This document shows positions 8,057 to 15,700 of a stretch of DNA of 64,000 nucleotides, piece by piece (position 1 is the stretch's first letter; the number at the start of each line of letters is the position of its first letter). Both the position numbers and the translations under genes were made by a program. Source of the DNA: Cellulomonas flavigena DSM 20109 (GTDB lineage Bacteria; Actinomycetota; Actinomycetes; Actinomycetales; Cellulomonadaceae); contig NC_014151.1 in assembly GCF_000092865.1 (NCBI RefSeq), positions 124,001 to 188,000 of the forward strand, written 5' to 3'. A model generated the notes under the pieces. The model worked only from the letters and a program-made list of their open reading frames with translations. It ran no database searches and was not told where the DNA came from.

Positions 8057-8275
8057 TCAGCGGCGCCGGCGCTGCAGTGTCGGCGTCGACTCGCGCGACG
8101 TCCGCTGGTGCGGGAGGCCGAACCACGACGTCGTCGGAGCCGCGACCGGCACCGCGAGCAGGCCGTCCTGGACGGCCTCCAGGACGTACGGGTCGGACTC
8201 GCCCGGCGACAGCCACGCGGCGTGCGCCGCACGCACGGCGTCGCGCCGTCCGTCGTGCTCCACGTGGTTGGTCAT
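8057..8275 (-). CDS. Small conserved-looking protein, unknown function
   Basis: A 72-aa soluble protein with strongly GC-biased third codon positions, starting ATG behind an AGGGTG ribosome site. Its centre, SDPYVLEAVQDGLLAVPVAAP, and the tail rich in Arg do not match a family I know. It lies upstream of the metF riboswitch on the same strand, about 100 bases before the aptamer begins, and is probably its own transcript. It could be a spurious frame, but codon use and the start site favour a real small gene. Confidence 0.5.
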   Translation of the reverse strand: MTNHVEHDGRRDAVRAAHAAWLSPGESDPYVLEAVQDGLLAVPVAAPTTSWFGLPHQRTSRESTPTLQRRRR

Positions 8276-8326
8276 GCGGGCACCCTAGCCCGTCGCGGCT
8301 CGTCTGCCGAGTGCTGGACGCTTGTA

Positions 8327-8920
8327 TCACTCCGCGGGAGTAGCACGGGCCGTGGGTGACCCCAGTGCGACCAGGCAGTCCGCCAGGTGGTCGTCGACCA
8401 CGCCGCACGCCTGCATCGCCGCGTACGCCGTCGTGGGCCCGACGAACCGGAACCCGAGGCGCTTGAGCTCCTTGGCCAGCGCTGCCGACTGCGCGGTCCG
8501 CCCCGGTACCTCGGCCCACGTGCGCGGCCGCGGCCTCGGCTCGGGCGCGTACGACCACAGCACCTCGTCGAGCGTACGGCCCGTCGCGTGCAGGTCGAGC
8601 AGCGCGCGGGCGTTGGCGACCGTCGCCTCGATCTTGGCGCGGTTGCGCACGATGCCCTCGTCCGCGAGCAGCCGCGCGACGTCGTCCTCGCCGTACTCCG
8701 CGACGGCCTCGGGGTCGAAGCCGGCGAAGGCCGCCCGGAACGCGGGCCGCTTGCGCAGGATCGTGATCCAGGACAGGCCCGACTGGAACGCCTCGAGGGA
8801 GATGCGCTCGTACAGGGCGTGCTCGTCGTGCACGGGCACGGCCCACTCGTCGTCGTGGTAGGCGGCGTAGAGGGGGTCGGTGCCGCCGAAGCAGCGGAAC
8901 GGCGGGGGCGTCGTGGTCAT
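8327..8920 (-). CDS. tag: DNA-3-methyladenine glycosylase I
   Basis: A 197-aa cytoplasmic base-excision enzyme that removes 3-methyladenine from alkylated DNA. It begins MTTTPPPFRCFGGTDPLYAA and continues HDDEWAVPVHDEHALYERISLE, with SGLSWITILRKRPAFRAAF, the helix-hairpin-helix region of the Tag family. It ends with RFVGPTTAYAAMQACGVVDDH, containing the conserved substrate-pocket and zinc-binding elements. Length is normal. It stands alone between the small 72-aa gene and a divergent carboxypeptidase gene. Confidence 0.95.
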   Translation of the reverse strand: MTTTPPPFRCFGGTDPLYAAYHDDEWAVPVHDEHALYERISLEAFQSGLSWITILRKRPAFRAAFAGFDPEAVAEYGEDDVARLLADEGIVRNRAKIEATVANARALLDLHATGRTLDEVLWSYAPEPRPRPRTWAEVPGRTAQSAALAKELKRLGFRFVGPTTAYAAMQACGVVDDHLADCLVALGSPTARATPAE

Positions 8921-9172
8921 GCGCCGAGTCTCGCGCGCGGTGCCGACGTCGGGGTCGTCGCGGCGCCGTCTGTGGAAACCCTCGTCCGTCGCCGGGGCTG
9001 GGGACGGCCGGCGCTGCCACGACCTCGGCGTCACGACGTCACCGGTGGACGAGCAGTCCGCCATGTCTGCGGGCGAAAAAGCACCACAAAAGGGACACAA
9101 CGGACGCTCCGCTTGTACGTTTCCCGCAGTCGGCCGCGCCCGGGCGGTCGTCCTCAGCAAGGAGGAACCCTC
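8921..9172. other. Divergent promoter region of tag and the M15 carboxypeptidase
   Basis: About 250 bases. The part from 9060 to 9130 is less GC-rich (GAAAAAGCACCACAAAAGGG) and is flanked by CTGCGGG (9067-9073) and CCCGCAG (9123-9129), a 7-bp inverted pair 49 bases apart. A leader structure or operator is possible. It does not fit the c-di-AMP riboswitch that often precedes actinobacterial wall hydrolases. The AAGGAGGAA ribosome site of the carboxypeptidase lies at its right end. Confidence 0.35.
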
Positions 9173-10537
9173 TTGTCGTTCAGCCGCACGAGCCCGCTGC
9201 GTGGCCGCACCAGCGCGCTCGCCGTCGCCGCCGTCCTCGCGTTCGGTGCTCTCGCACCGGTCGTCGCCGCCACACCGGCCGCTGCTGCCTGCGCACAGCC
9301 CCTGCAGTGGGGGGGTCACCAGAACGGTTACGTACCGACGAGCGCTATGACGTCGATCACATGGGCGTCGGGTCACCGGCTCCAGCCGGCGGCGGCCGAG
9401 CGGTTCGAGGCGCTCAACCAGGCGTACCGCGCGCGCTTCGGGACGAACATCTCCGTCACCGACTCCTACCGGTCGTACGCCGCCCAGGTCGCGCTCAAGG
9501 AGGCGAAGGGCAAGTGGGCGGCGACGCCCGGCTGCTCCAACCACGGCTGGGGCCGGGCCGTCGACCTCGGCGGCGGGATCAACCGCTTCGGGACCGACCA
9601 GTACCGCTGGATGCTCGCCAACGCGTCGGCCTACGGCTGGGTGGCGCCGCGCTGGGCACGGCAGGACGGGTCGCTCCCCGAGCCGTGGCACTGGGAGTTC
9701 CCGGGCTCGGGCGTGACGTCCCAGCCGGACGCGGCGCCCGAGACGCCGACCTACGCCGCGCGGATCAGCGCCCTCACGTCGAGCAGCTCCCTGGCGGTCA
9801 AGGAAGGTCCGGTGAACGCCGTCTGGCTGACCGTGCTCGACGGCATGGAGCTCGCCACCACCGTCACCACCCCGACGCGGATCGCGGCACTGTCGACGTC
9901 CGGTGAGCTCTACGTCAAGGCCGGCGCGGTCAACGCCCCGTGGGCCCTGGTGGCGCGCGACGTCGCGGACTTCGACGTCACCGACGACCGCGTCGTCGTC
10001 GCGCTGCGCAGCGGTGCGGCCCAGCTCAAGGAAGGCCCGCTCTCCGCCCAGTGGGTGACCATCGTCGCGGGCGGGGCCACGGACGTCGAGGTCGCCGGTA
10101 CCCGCATCGGTGCGCTCGTCAACGGCGCCGCGCTCGTCAAGGAGGGTGCCTGGGACGCGCCGTGGGTGACGCTCAGCGGCAGCGTCGAGGAGCTCGAGCT
10201 CGACGGCAGCCGGGTCGCGATCCGCAAGGCGGGCGCGGTGCACGTGAAGGAGGGTGCCCTCAACGCCGTCTGGTCGACCGTCTTCACGGGCCAGCCCGTC
10301 GACGTCGAGCTCGGGGGCAACCGCGTCGCGGTGCGCACGGCCGACACGCTGGTGGTCAAGGAGGGTTCCCTGGATGCGATGTGGGTGACGGTCGCGACCG
10401 GGGGGATCACCGACGTCGCCGTGACGCAGGACCGCGTCGCGATGGTCAGCGGCGGGGCGCTGGCGGTCAAGGAGGGTGGTCTCGGGGCGCCGTGGACCAC
10501 GGTCAGCGACAAGGCGAAGGCGGTCGACCTCTCCTGA
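9173..10537 (+). CDS. Secreted M15-family D-alanyl-D-alanine carboxypeptidase with seven C-terminal propeller-like repeats
   Basis: A 454-aa exported protein. The start is TTG, chosen because a strong AAGGAGGAA lies 6 bases before it and it opens the signal peptide (residues 1-42, ending TPAAAA). Residues about 60-185 form a VanY/LAS-type domain with the zinc ligands in NHGWGRAVDLGG (His, Asp) and PWHWEF (His), so it should cut D-Ala or peptide stems in peptidoglycan. From residue about 200 to the end come seven repeats of about 37 residues, each with a VKEG..NA.W.TV core. They are likely a seven-bladed beta-propeller that could bind wall glycans. A perfect hairpin terminator follows. Confidence 0.9.
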   Translation: MSFSRTSPLRGRTSALAVAAVLAFGALAPVVAATPAAAACAQPLQWGGHQNGYVPTSAMTSITWASGHRLQPAAAERFEALNQAYRARFGTNISVTDSYRSYAAQVALKEAKGKWAATPGCSNHGWGRAVDLGGGINRFGTDQYRWMLANASAYGWVAPRWARQDGSLPEPWHWEFPGSGVTSQPDAAPETPTYAARISALTSSSSLAVKEGPVNAVWLTVLDGMELATTVTTPTRIAALSTSGELYVKAGAVNAPWALVARDVADFDVTDDRVVVALRSGAAQLKEGPLSAQWVTIVAGGATDVEVAGTRIGALVNGAALVKEGAWDAPWVTLSGSVEELELDGSRVAIRKAGAVHVKEGALNAVWSTVFTGQPVDVELGGNRVAVRTADTLVVKEGSLDAMWVTVATGGITDVAVTQDRVAMVSGGALAVKEGGLGAPWTTVSDKAKAVDLS

Positions 10538-10556
10538 CGGTCCGCCCCGACGGTCG

Positions 10557-10594
10557 GCCGGCGCCGGTGCGGAACCTTCCGCGCCGGCGCCGGC
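10557..10594. terminator. Bidirectional hairpin terminator
   Basis: GCCGGCGCCGGTGCGGAA pairs with TTCCGCGCCGGCGCCGGC with one G-U pair; the top of the stem opens to a small loop. It lies between the convergent carboxypeptidase gene and the SCO1664-like gene. There is no U-run, as is usual in GC-rich actinobacteria. Confidence 0.7.
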
Positions 10595-10690
10595 AGGTCT
10601 GCCGCCGCCCAGGCCGCGGTGCGAACGTTCACCCGGCGCCGGGCGACCCCGGGTGCGTCCCGTGCCGCAGGGTTGGCCGGGACCGGTCCC

Positions 10691-11479
10691 TCAGAACAGC
10701 GGCCAGGGCACGGGCGGCGCGCCGCCGGTGGGCCCGGGGAACACGGCCGTCGTCAGCAGCCGGTCGCAGCGCTCGGCGAACGCCTCGACCTCGTCGGCGG
10801 CCAGCAGCGCCGACAGCGCGGCGCCGAGGTCGCCGTCCACGGCCACGCGCACGCGCCGCACCCCGGCCGTCTCGTCCGCGTCGAGCGCCTCGCCCACCCA
10901 GCCCCACAGCACGGTCCGCAGCTTGGGCTCGGTGTGGAACGTGACGCCGTGGTCGACCCCGTAGCGGTGCCCGCCGGCGACGGGCAGCACGTGCCCGCCC
11001 TTGCGGTCGGCGTTGTTCACCAGCACGTCGAGCACGGCCATGCGGCGCAGCGCGGCGGAGTCCTCGTGGACCACCGCCACCGGGCTGCCGTGCTCGTCGG
11101 TCCCCTCCAGCACCGTGCGCCACCCGGGCGCGGGGACGGCCGCCGCCGGGACCACGTCGACGGGGTCCTGCCCGGTGTCCGGCTCCTGCCAGAGCTGCAG
11201 CATCCCGGGGCCCAGCGGCCCGTCACCCCACCAGGTGCGCGGCACGACGTCCCAGCCCAGTGCCTGCGAGACGAGGTACGTCGCGACCTCGCGCGACGCG
11301 AGCGTGCCGTCGGGGAAGTCCCACAGCGGCCGCTCGCCGGCCACCGGCTTGTAGACGACCGCCACGTCGCCGAGCGTGCCGACGAACGTCGCGTTGGACG
11401 CGGCGGTGAGCCGCCCGACGATCCGCAGCCCGCCGTCGTCGGGGTCCTGGGCCGCGGCTGCGCCGCCCGGTGCCGTCAC
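10691..11479 (-). CDS. SCO1664-family protein (PI3/PI4-kinase-like fold), unknown substrate
   Basis: A 262-aa cytoplasmic protein starting at the GTG that overlaps the DUF3090 stop (GTGA). It carries NATFVGTLGDVAVVYKPVAGERPLW near the start, then DFPDGTLASREVATYLVSQALGWDVVP. The centre has LDVLVNNADRKGGHVLP followed by YGVDHGVTFH. The Lys in the VYKP strand, the Asn-Asp-Arg-Lys motif and the VDHG motif match the layout of phosphatidylinositol-kinase-like phosphotransferases. This family is found beside DUF3090 and an MSMEG_4193-type phosphatase across actinobacteria; the reaction is not known to me. It is the last gene of that three-gene run. Confidence 0.8.
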   Translation of the reverse strand: MTAPGGAAAAQDPDDGGLRIVGRLTAASNATFVGTLGDVAVVYKPVAGERPLWDFPDGTLASREVATYLVSQALGWDVVPRTWWGDGPLGPGMLQLWQEPDTGQDPVDVVPAAAVPAPGWRTVLEGTDEHGSPVAVVHEDSAALRRMAVLDVLVNNADRKGGHVLPVAGGHRYGVDHGVTFHTEPKLRTVLWGWVGEALDADETAGVRRVRVAVDGDLGAALSALLAADEVEAFAERCDRLLTTAVFPGPTGGAPPVPWPLF

Positions 11480-12015
11480 GCCTCGTCGGGCGGTCCGCAG
11501 ACGTGCCCGTCCGGGTCGACCGGGAGGCCGCAGCGAGGGCACTCCGGACGCCCCGCGGTCACCACGCCGCGCGTGCGCTGCACGAACGCCCGCGCCGTGC
11601 CCACCGGCATCCGCACGCGCAGCACCTGGCCGGGCTCGTCCGGCTCGCCGAGCCGCTCGTCCTCGGCCTCCTCCAGCGGGAACGCCTCGACCACCACCTG
11701 CAGCGTCCGCGGGTCCCAGCCCAGGCGCATCGCGCCGGTGCGGAACAGCGGGTCGACCGGCGGGTCGAGCGGGTCCTCGTCGACGAGCTCGAGCGGGGTG
11801 TCCAGGGGGACGTTGACGGGGTGGTCGGCGTCGGTCGAGAGGTCGTCGAGCAGCTCCTCGAGGAGGTCGGCCAGGGCCGCGGACTGCTGCTTCTCCAGGA
11901 CGACGCTCGTGGCCCGCCCGCCGGTGCGCACCTGCAGGTAGAAGGTGCGCTCTCCCGGGCGTCCGACCGTGCCGACGACGACGCGGTCGGGCCAGTCGAA
12001 CTCGTGGACGGTCAT
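11476..12015 (-). CDS. DUF3090 family protein
   Basis: A 179-aa protein beginning MTVHEFDWPDRVVVGTVGRP, followed by GERTFYLQVR and VVLEKQQSAALADLLEELL, the hallmark opening of DUF3090. It contains a C-terminal CPRCGLPVDPDGHVC segment with three cysteines and one histidine that could bind zinc. It overlaps the SCO1664-like gene by 4 bases and follows the phosphatase gene by 19 bases, so the three are likely one transcript. Function is not established. Length is in the usual range. Confidence 0.88.
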   Translation of the reverse strand: MTVHEFDWPDRVVVGTVGRPGERTFYLQVRTGGRATSVVLEKQQSAALADLLEELLDDLSTDADHPVNVPLDTPLELVDEDPLDPPVDPLFRTGAMRLGWDPRTLQVVVEAFPLEEAEDERLGEPDEPGQVLRVRMPVGTARAFVQRTRGVVTAGRPECPRCGLPVDPDGHVCGPPDEA

Positions 12016-12034
12016 GGGGCGAGTCTACGAACGC

Positions 12035-12739
12035 TCAGTCGCGAACGGCGGTCGAGCCGTGGCCGGCCCCGCCGCCCACCGGCTCGTCGTCGGCGGGGCG
12101 GGCGGTCGCGAGCCACCCCAGGTCGCCGGCGTCGGTGTTGGTGGCGACGACGTGCGGCCGTCGCGCGCCGTAGCGGACCACGGAGACCGACGCCGGCCCG
12201 ACCTCGAGGCGCTGGAACAGATCGAGGTGCATGCCGAGCGCGTCCGCGAGGACGGACTTGATGACGTCGCCGTGGCTGACCGCCGCCCACACGGCAGCCG
12301 GGCCGTGCGCGGCCTCCACCTCGGCGTCGCACCGCCGCACGGCCGCCACGGCCCGGGCCTGCATCGCGGGCAGGGACTCCCCGCCGGGGAACGTCACGGC
12401 CGCGGGGTGCGCCTGGACGGTGGCCCACAGGGGTTCCGCCGCGAGCTCCGTCAGCGGCCGGCCCTGCCAGTCGCCGTAGCCGCACTCCGTCAGCGCCTCG
12501 TCGACCGTGAGCCCCGGGGAACCGCCCTGGCGGTCGAGCAGCAGGTCCGTGGTCTCGCGGCAGCGCTCCAGCGGGCTGGTGACGACGGCCACGAGCGGCA
12601 CCGCGGCGAGGCGTTCGGCCGTCCGCCCGGCCTGCTCGCGTCCGACGTCGTCGAGGTGCACCCCGGGCAGGCGTCCGGCCAGGACGCCGCGGACGTTGGC
12701 GTCGGTGCGGCCGTGGCGGACGAGCAGGACGGTGGCCAT
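12035..12739 (-). CDS. Histidine phosphatase family protein (MSMEG_4193-type putative phosphomutase)
   Basis: A 234-aa enzyme of the phosphoglycerate-mutase-like clan. The catalytic motif is LLVRHGRTDANVRG at residues 5-18, followed by GRLPGVHLDDVGREQAGRTA and SPLERCRETTDLLL. The second catalytic His lies in AAVSHGDVIKSVLAD. It should hydrolyse or transfer phosphate from a small substrate. In actinobacteria this subgroup neighbours DUF3090 and a SCO1664-like gene, as here, which points to a joint but unknown pathway. The ATG start is well placed; HrpA lies 37 bases upstream on the same strand. Confidence 0.88.
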   Translation of the reverse strand: MATVLLVRHGRTDANVRGVLAGRLPGVHLDDVGREQAGRTAERLAAVPLVAVVTSPLERCRETTDLLLDRQGGSPGLTVDEALTECGYGDWQGRPLTELAAEPLWATVQAHPAAVTFPGGESLPAMQARAVAAVRRCDAEVEAAHGPAAVWAAVSHGDVIKSVLADALGMHLDLFQRLEVGPASVSVVRYGARRPHVVATNTDAGDLGWLATARPADDEPVGGGAGHGSTAVRD

Positions 12740-12776
12740 CTGCGCAGCCTAGGCAGCCGGGGCGTGGCCCGCCGTC

Positions 12777-15700
12777 TCAGGCCCCGATCGCCGCCAGCGC
12801 CTTGCGGATGCGCGTCGGCGACACCGGCACCGGCGTGCCGAGCTGCTGCGCGAACAGGCTCACGCGCAGCTCCTCGACCAGCCAGCGCACGTCGTCGAGC
12901 GCGGCGTCGCGGGCCGGGTCCGGTGCGGCGCTCGCGGCGCGCTCGCGGGCGGCGTCGAGCTGCTGCTCGACGTCGTGCACCTGCCACGCGAGGTCGGCGT
13001 CGCGCGTCGGGTTCTCCGCGGCCTTGGCGAGCCGGTGGCGCGCGGCGCGCAGGTACCGGACGAGCTGCGGCAGGCGGTCCGCGCCGACGCGGCGGACGAA
13101 CCCGTCGTGCACGAGCGCCGCGGCCTGCTCGCGCACGTCCTGCGCGGTCGCGAGCAGCGCGAGGCTGCTGACGCCGCGCACGTCGGCGTCCAGCTCACGC
13201 CACGCACCCAGGACGCCGACGAGGTCGCCGACGACGCGGTGCACGTCGTCCTCCAGGTGCGTGCGGACGTGGGTGCGCACCGTGGCGTACGCGTCGGCGT
13301 CGCGGACCTCGCGCGGCGAGCGCCCGCCCAGGTGCCGGCTCACGATCCGGTCGATCGCGGCGAGCTGCACGTCCGTCACCAGGGCGTCGGTGCTGCGATA
13401 GGGGGACGCGGCGAGCGCGAGCGCCTGCGCGCCCGTCCAGCGGGTCGTGATGCGGGCCGTCGCGAGCCCCACGTCGAGCAGCAGCAGGCGCCGCAGGCCG
13501 CGACGGGCACCGGCGTCCGCCGTGCCCGCGTCGGCGAGGACGCGCAGCGCGACCGTCGTGCCCTCCTCGACGAGCGTCGGGTACGCGCGGACGACGCCGC
13601 CGGCGGCCGAGCGGGCCTCGACGACGTCCGGCAGGGCGCCGGGCAGGTCGGGCCACGTGGTGAGGCCGGTGCGCTCGAGGTCGGGGACGTCCTCGGGGCT
13701 GGATCGACGGCTCGCGCCGGGGGTGGGGGTGCCGGGGGTGGCCGGGGTGGGGCTGGAATGACGTCTCGCGCCAGGGGGGGTGGTGGCGCCCGGGGGGGTG
13801 GGGGCGTCGGGGGTGGGGGTGCCCGGGGTGGAGGACGCGCTGGCGCTCCTCGCGGCGGACGACGTGCCCGGCGCCGTGACCCCCGCCTGGGCCGCGGCCT
13901 CCTGCATCGCCGCGCGCACGGCGGTGCGCACCGCGGACGCGACCGCGTCCTGCGCGCGGTCGGCGTTGCGACGCTGCAGCGCGAGCAGGTCCTTGCCCTC
14001 GTCGACGACGCCCCCGCGGTCGCCGACCACGCGGAACGTCATGCGCAGGTGCGCGGGCAGCCGCTCCTCGTCGACGGCGTCCGCGGGCACGTCGACGTCG
14101 CGCAGCGCCCGCACGGCGCGGGCGAACATCTCGCGGAACGAGGGCGCGGCGTCGGCCGCGCGCACGGTGTCGACCCACGACGCGGCGTGCTCGGTGAGCC
14201 ACGCGTCGACGGCCCGGGCGACGTCGGGTGCGGGCACGAGCTGCACGCGCACCGGCTTGGGCAGCGCGCGGATCGTGGCGGTCAGCAGCTCGGCGCGCAT
14301 GCCGGGGACCATCCAGTCGAAGCCCTCGGGCCGCACGCGCGGCAGCTGCGAGATCGGGACGTGCACGGTCACGCCGTCGGCCTCGGTACCCGGCTCGAAC
14401 TGGTAGGTCAACGGGAACGACAGCTCGCCCTGCGGCCAGCGCGACGGGAACGCGCCCTCGTCGATCTCAGCGGCGTCGTCCCCGACGAGCAGCTCGCGCG
14501 TGAACGACAGCAGGTCCGGGTCGGCGCGGCGCGCGTCCTTCCACCAGCGGTCGAAGTGCCGGGCGGAGACGACCTCGGGCGGGACGCGGGCGTCGTAGAA
14601 GTCGAACAGCGCGTCGTCGTCGACGACGAGGTCGCGGCGCCGCGCGCGGGCCGCCAGGGCCTCGGCCTCGGCGAGCAGGCGGCGGTTCTCGTGGAAGAAC
14701 GTGTGGTGCGTGGTCCACTCGCCCTGCACCAGCGCGTGCCGGACGAACAGCTCGCGCGCGTGCTCGGGGTCGATCCTCGCCAGCAGCACGCGCCGCTGCG
14801 CGACGACGGGCACGCCGTAGAGCAGCACCTTCTCGTTGACCATGGCCGCGCCCTGCCGCGTCGACCACGCCGGGTCGGCGTACGTGCGCTTCACGAGGTG
14901 CGCGGCGGCCTCCTCGACCCATGCCGGGTCGACCTTCGCCACGTCCCTCGCCCACAGCCGGGACGTCTCGACGAGCTCGGCGGCCATGACCCACGACGGG
15001 GGCCGGCGCGAGAGCCCCGAGCCGGGAAAGATCGCGAACCTGGCGCCGCGCGCGCCCAGGTACTCGTTGCGCGCGCGGGAGTCGGGGCGCCGCGGTTTGC
15101 CGTCGCGGCCCTTCGCGGGCGCGCCCGCGGCGACGTCGGTGACGACCTGCATGCCGATCTGCGACAGCAGACCGGGCAGCAGTGCGCGGTGGATCGCGTC
15201 GCCGTCCCACGTCCAGCGGGTCTGCAGCGCGTCGGGCCGCTCGACGCTCCCCGCGTCCTGCGTCGGCGCGCCCGTGGGGGTGTGGCGCCCGCCGTCGCGG
15301 CGCCCGTCGCGCCCGTGCCCGGCGGCGGCGGGGACCTCGTCGGACGCGGGCGTCGGTGCGCCCTTGGCCTCGAAGCCCAGGTCCTTGGCCATCTGCCGCA
15401 GCTGCGTGACCACGTCCTGCCACTCGCGCACCCGCAGGAAGTGCAGGTGCTCGGCCTTGCACAGCCGCCGGAACGCCGAGCCGGACAGCTCGCGCTGCCG
15501 GTCGCGCAGGTAGGTCCACAGGTTGAGGTAGGTGAGCAGGTCCGACGACGGGTCGGCGAAGCGCCGGTGCAGCGCGTCGGCCGTCTCGCGGGACTCCGCC
15601 GGGCGCTCGCGCGGGTCCTGGATCGACAGGGCGGCGGCGATGACGAGGACCTCGCGCGCGACGCCCCGGCGCCCGGCCTCGACGACCATGCGCGCCAGGC

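Noticed and set aside
9060..9172. c-di-AMP (ydaO-type) riboswitch before the M15 carboxypeptidase
   Set aside because: The region lacks the conserved aptamer blocks; only a 7-bp distant inverted pair is present.
10622..10637. LexA-type SOS box at CGAACGTTC
   Set aside because: The half-sites GAAC and GTTC are adjacent without the spacing of the actinobacterial SOS box, and it lies in a 3' region between convergent genes.
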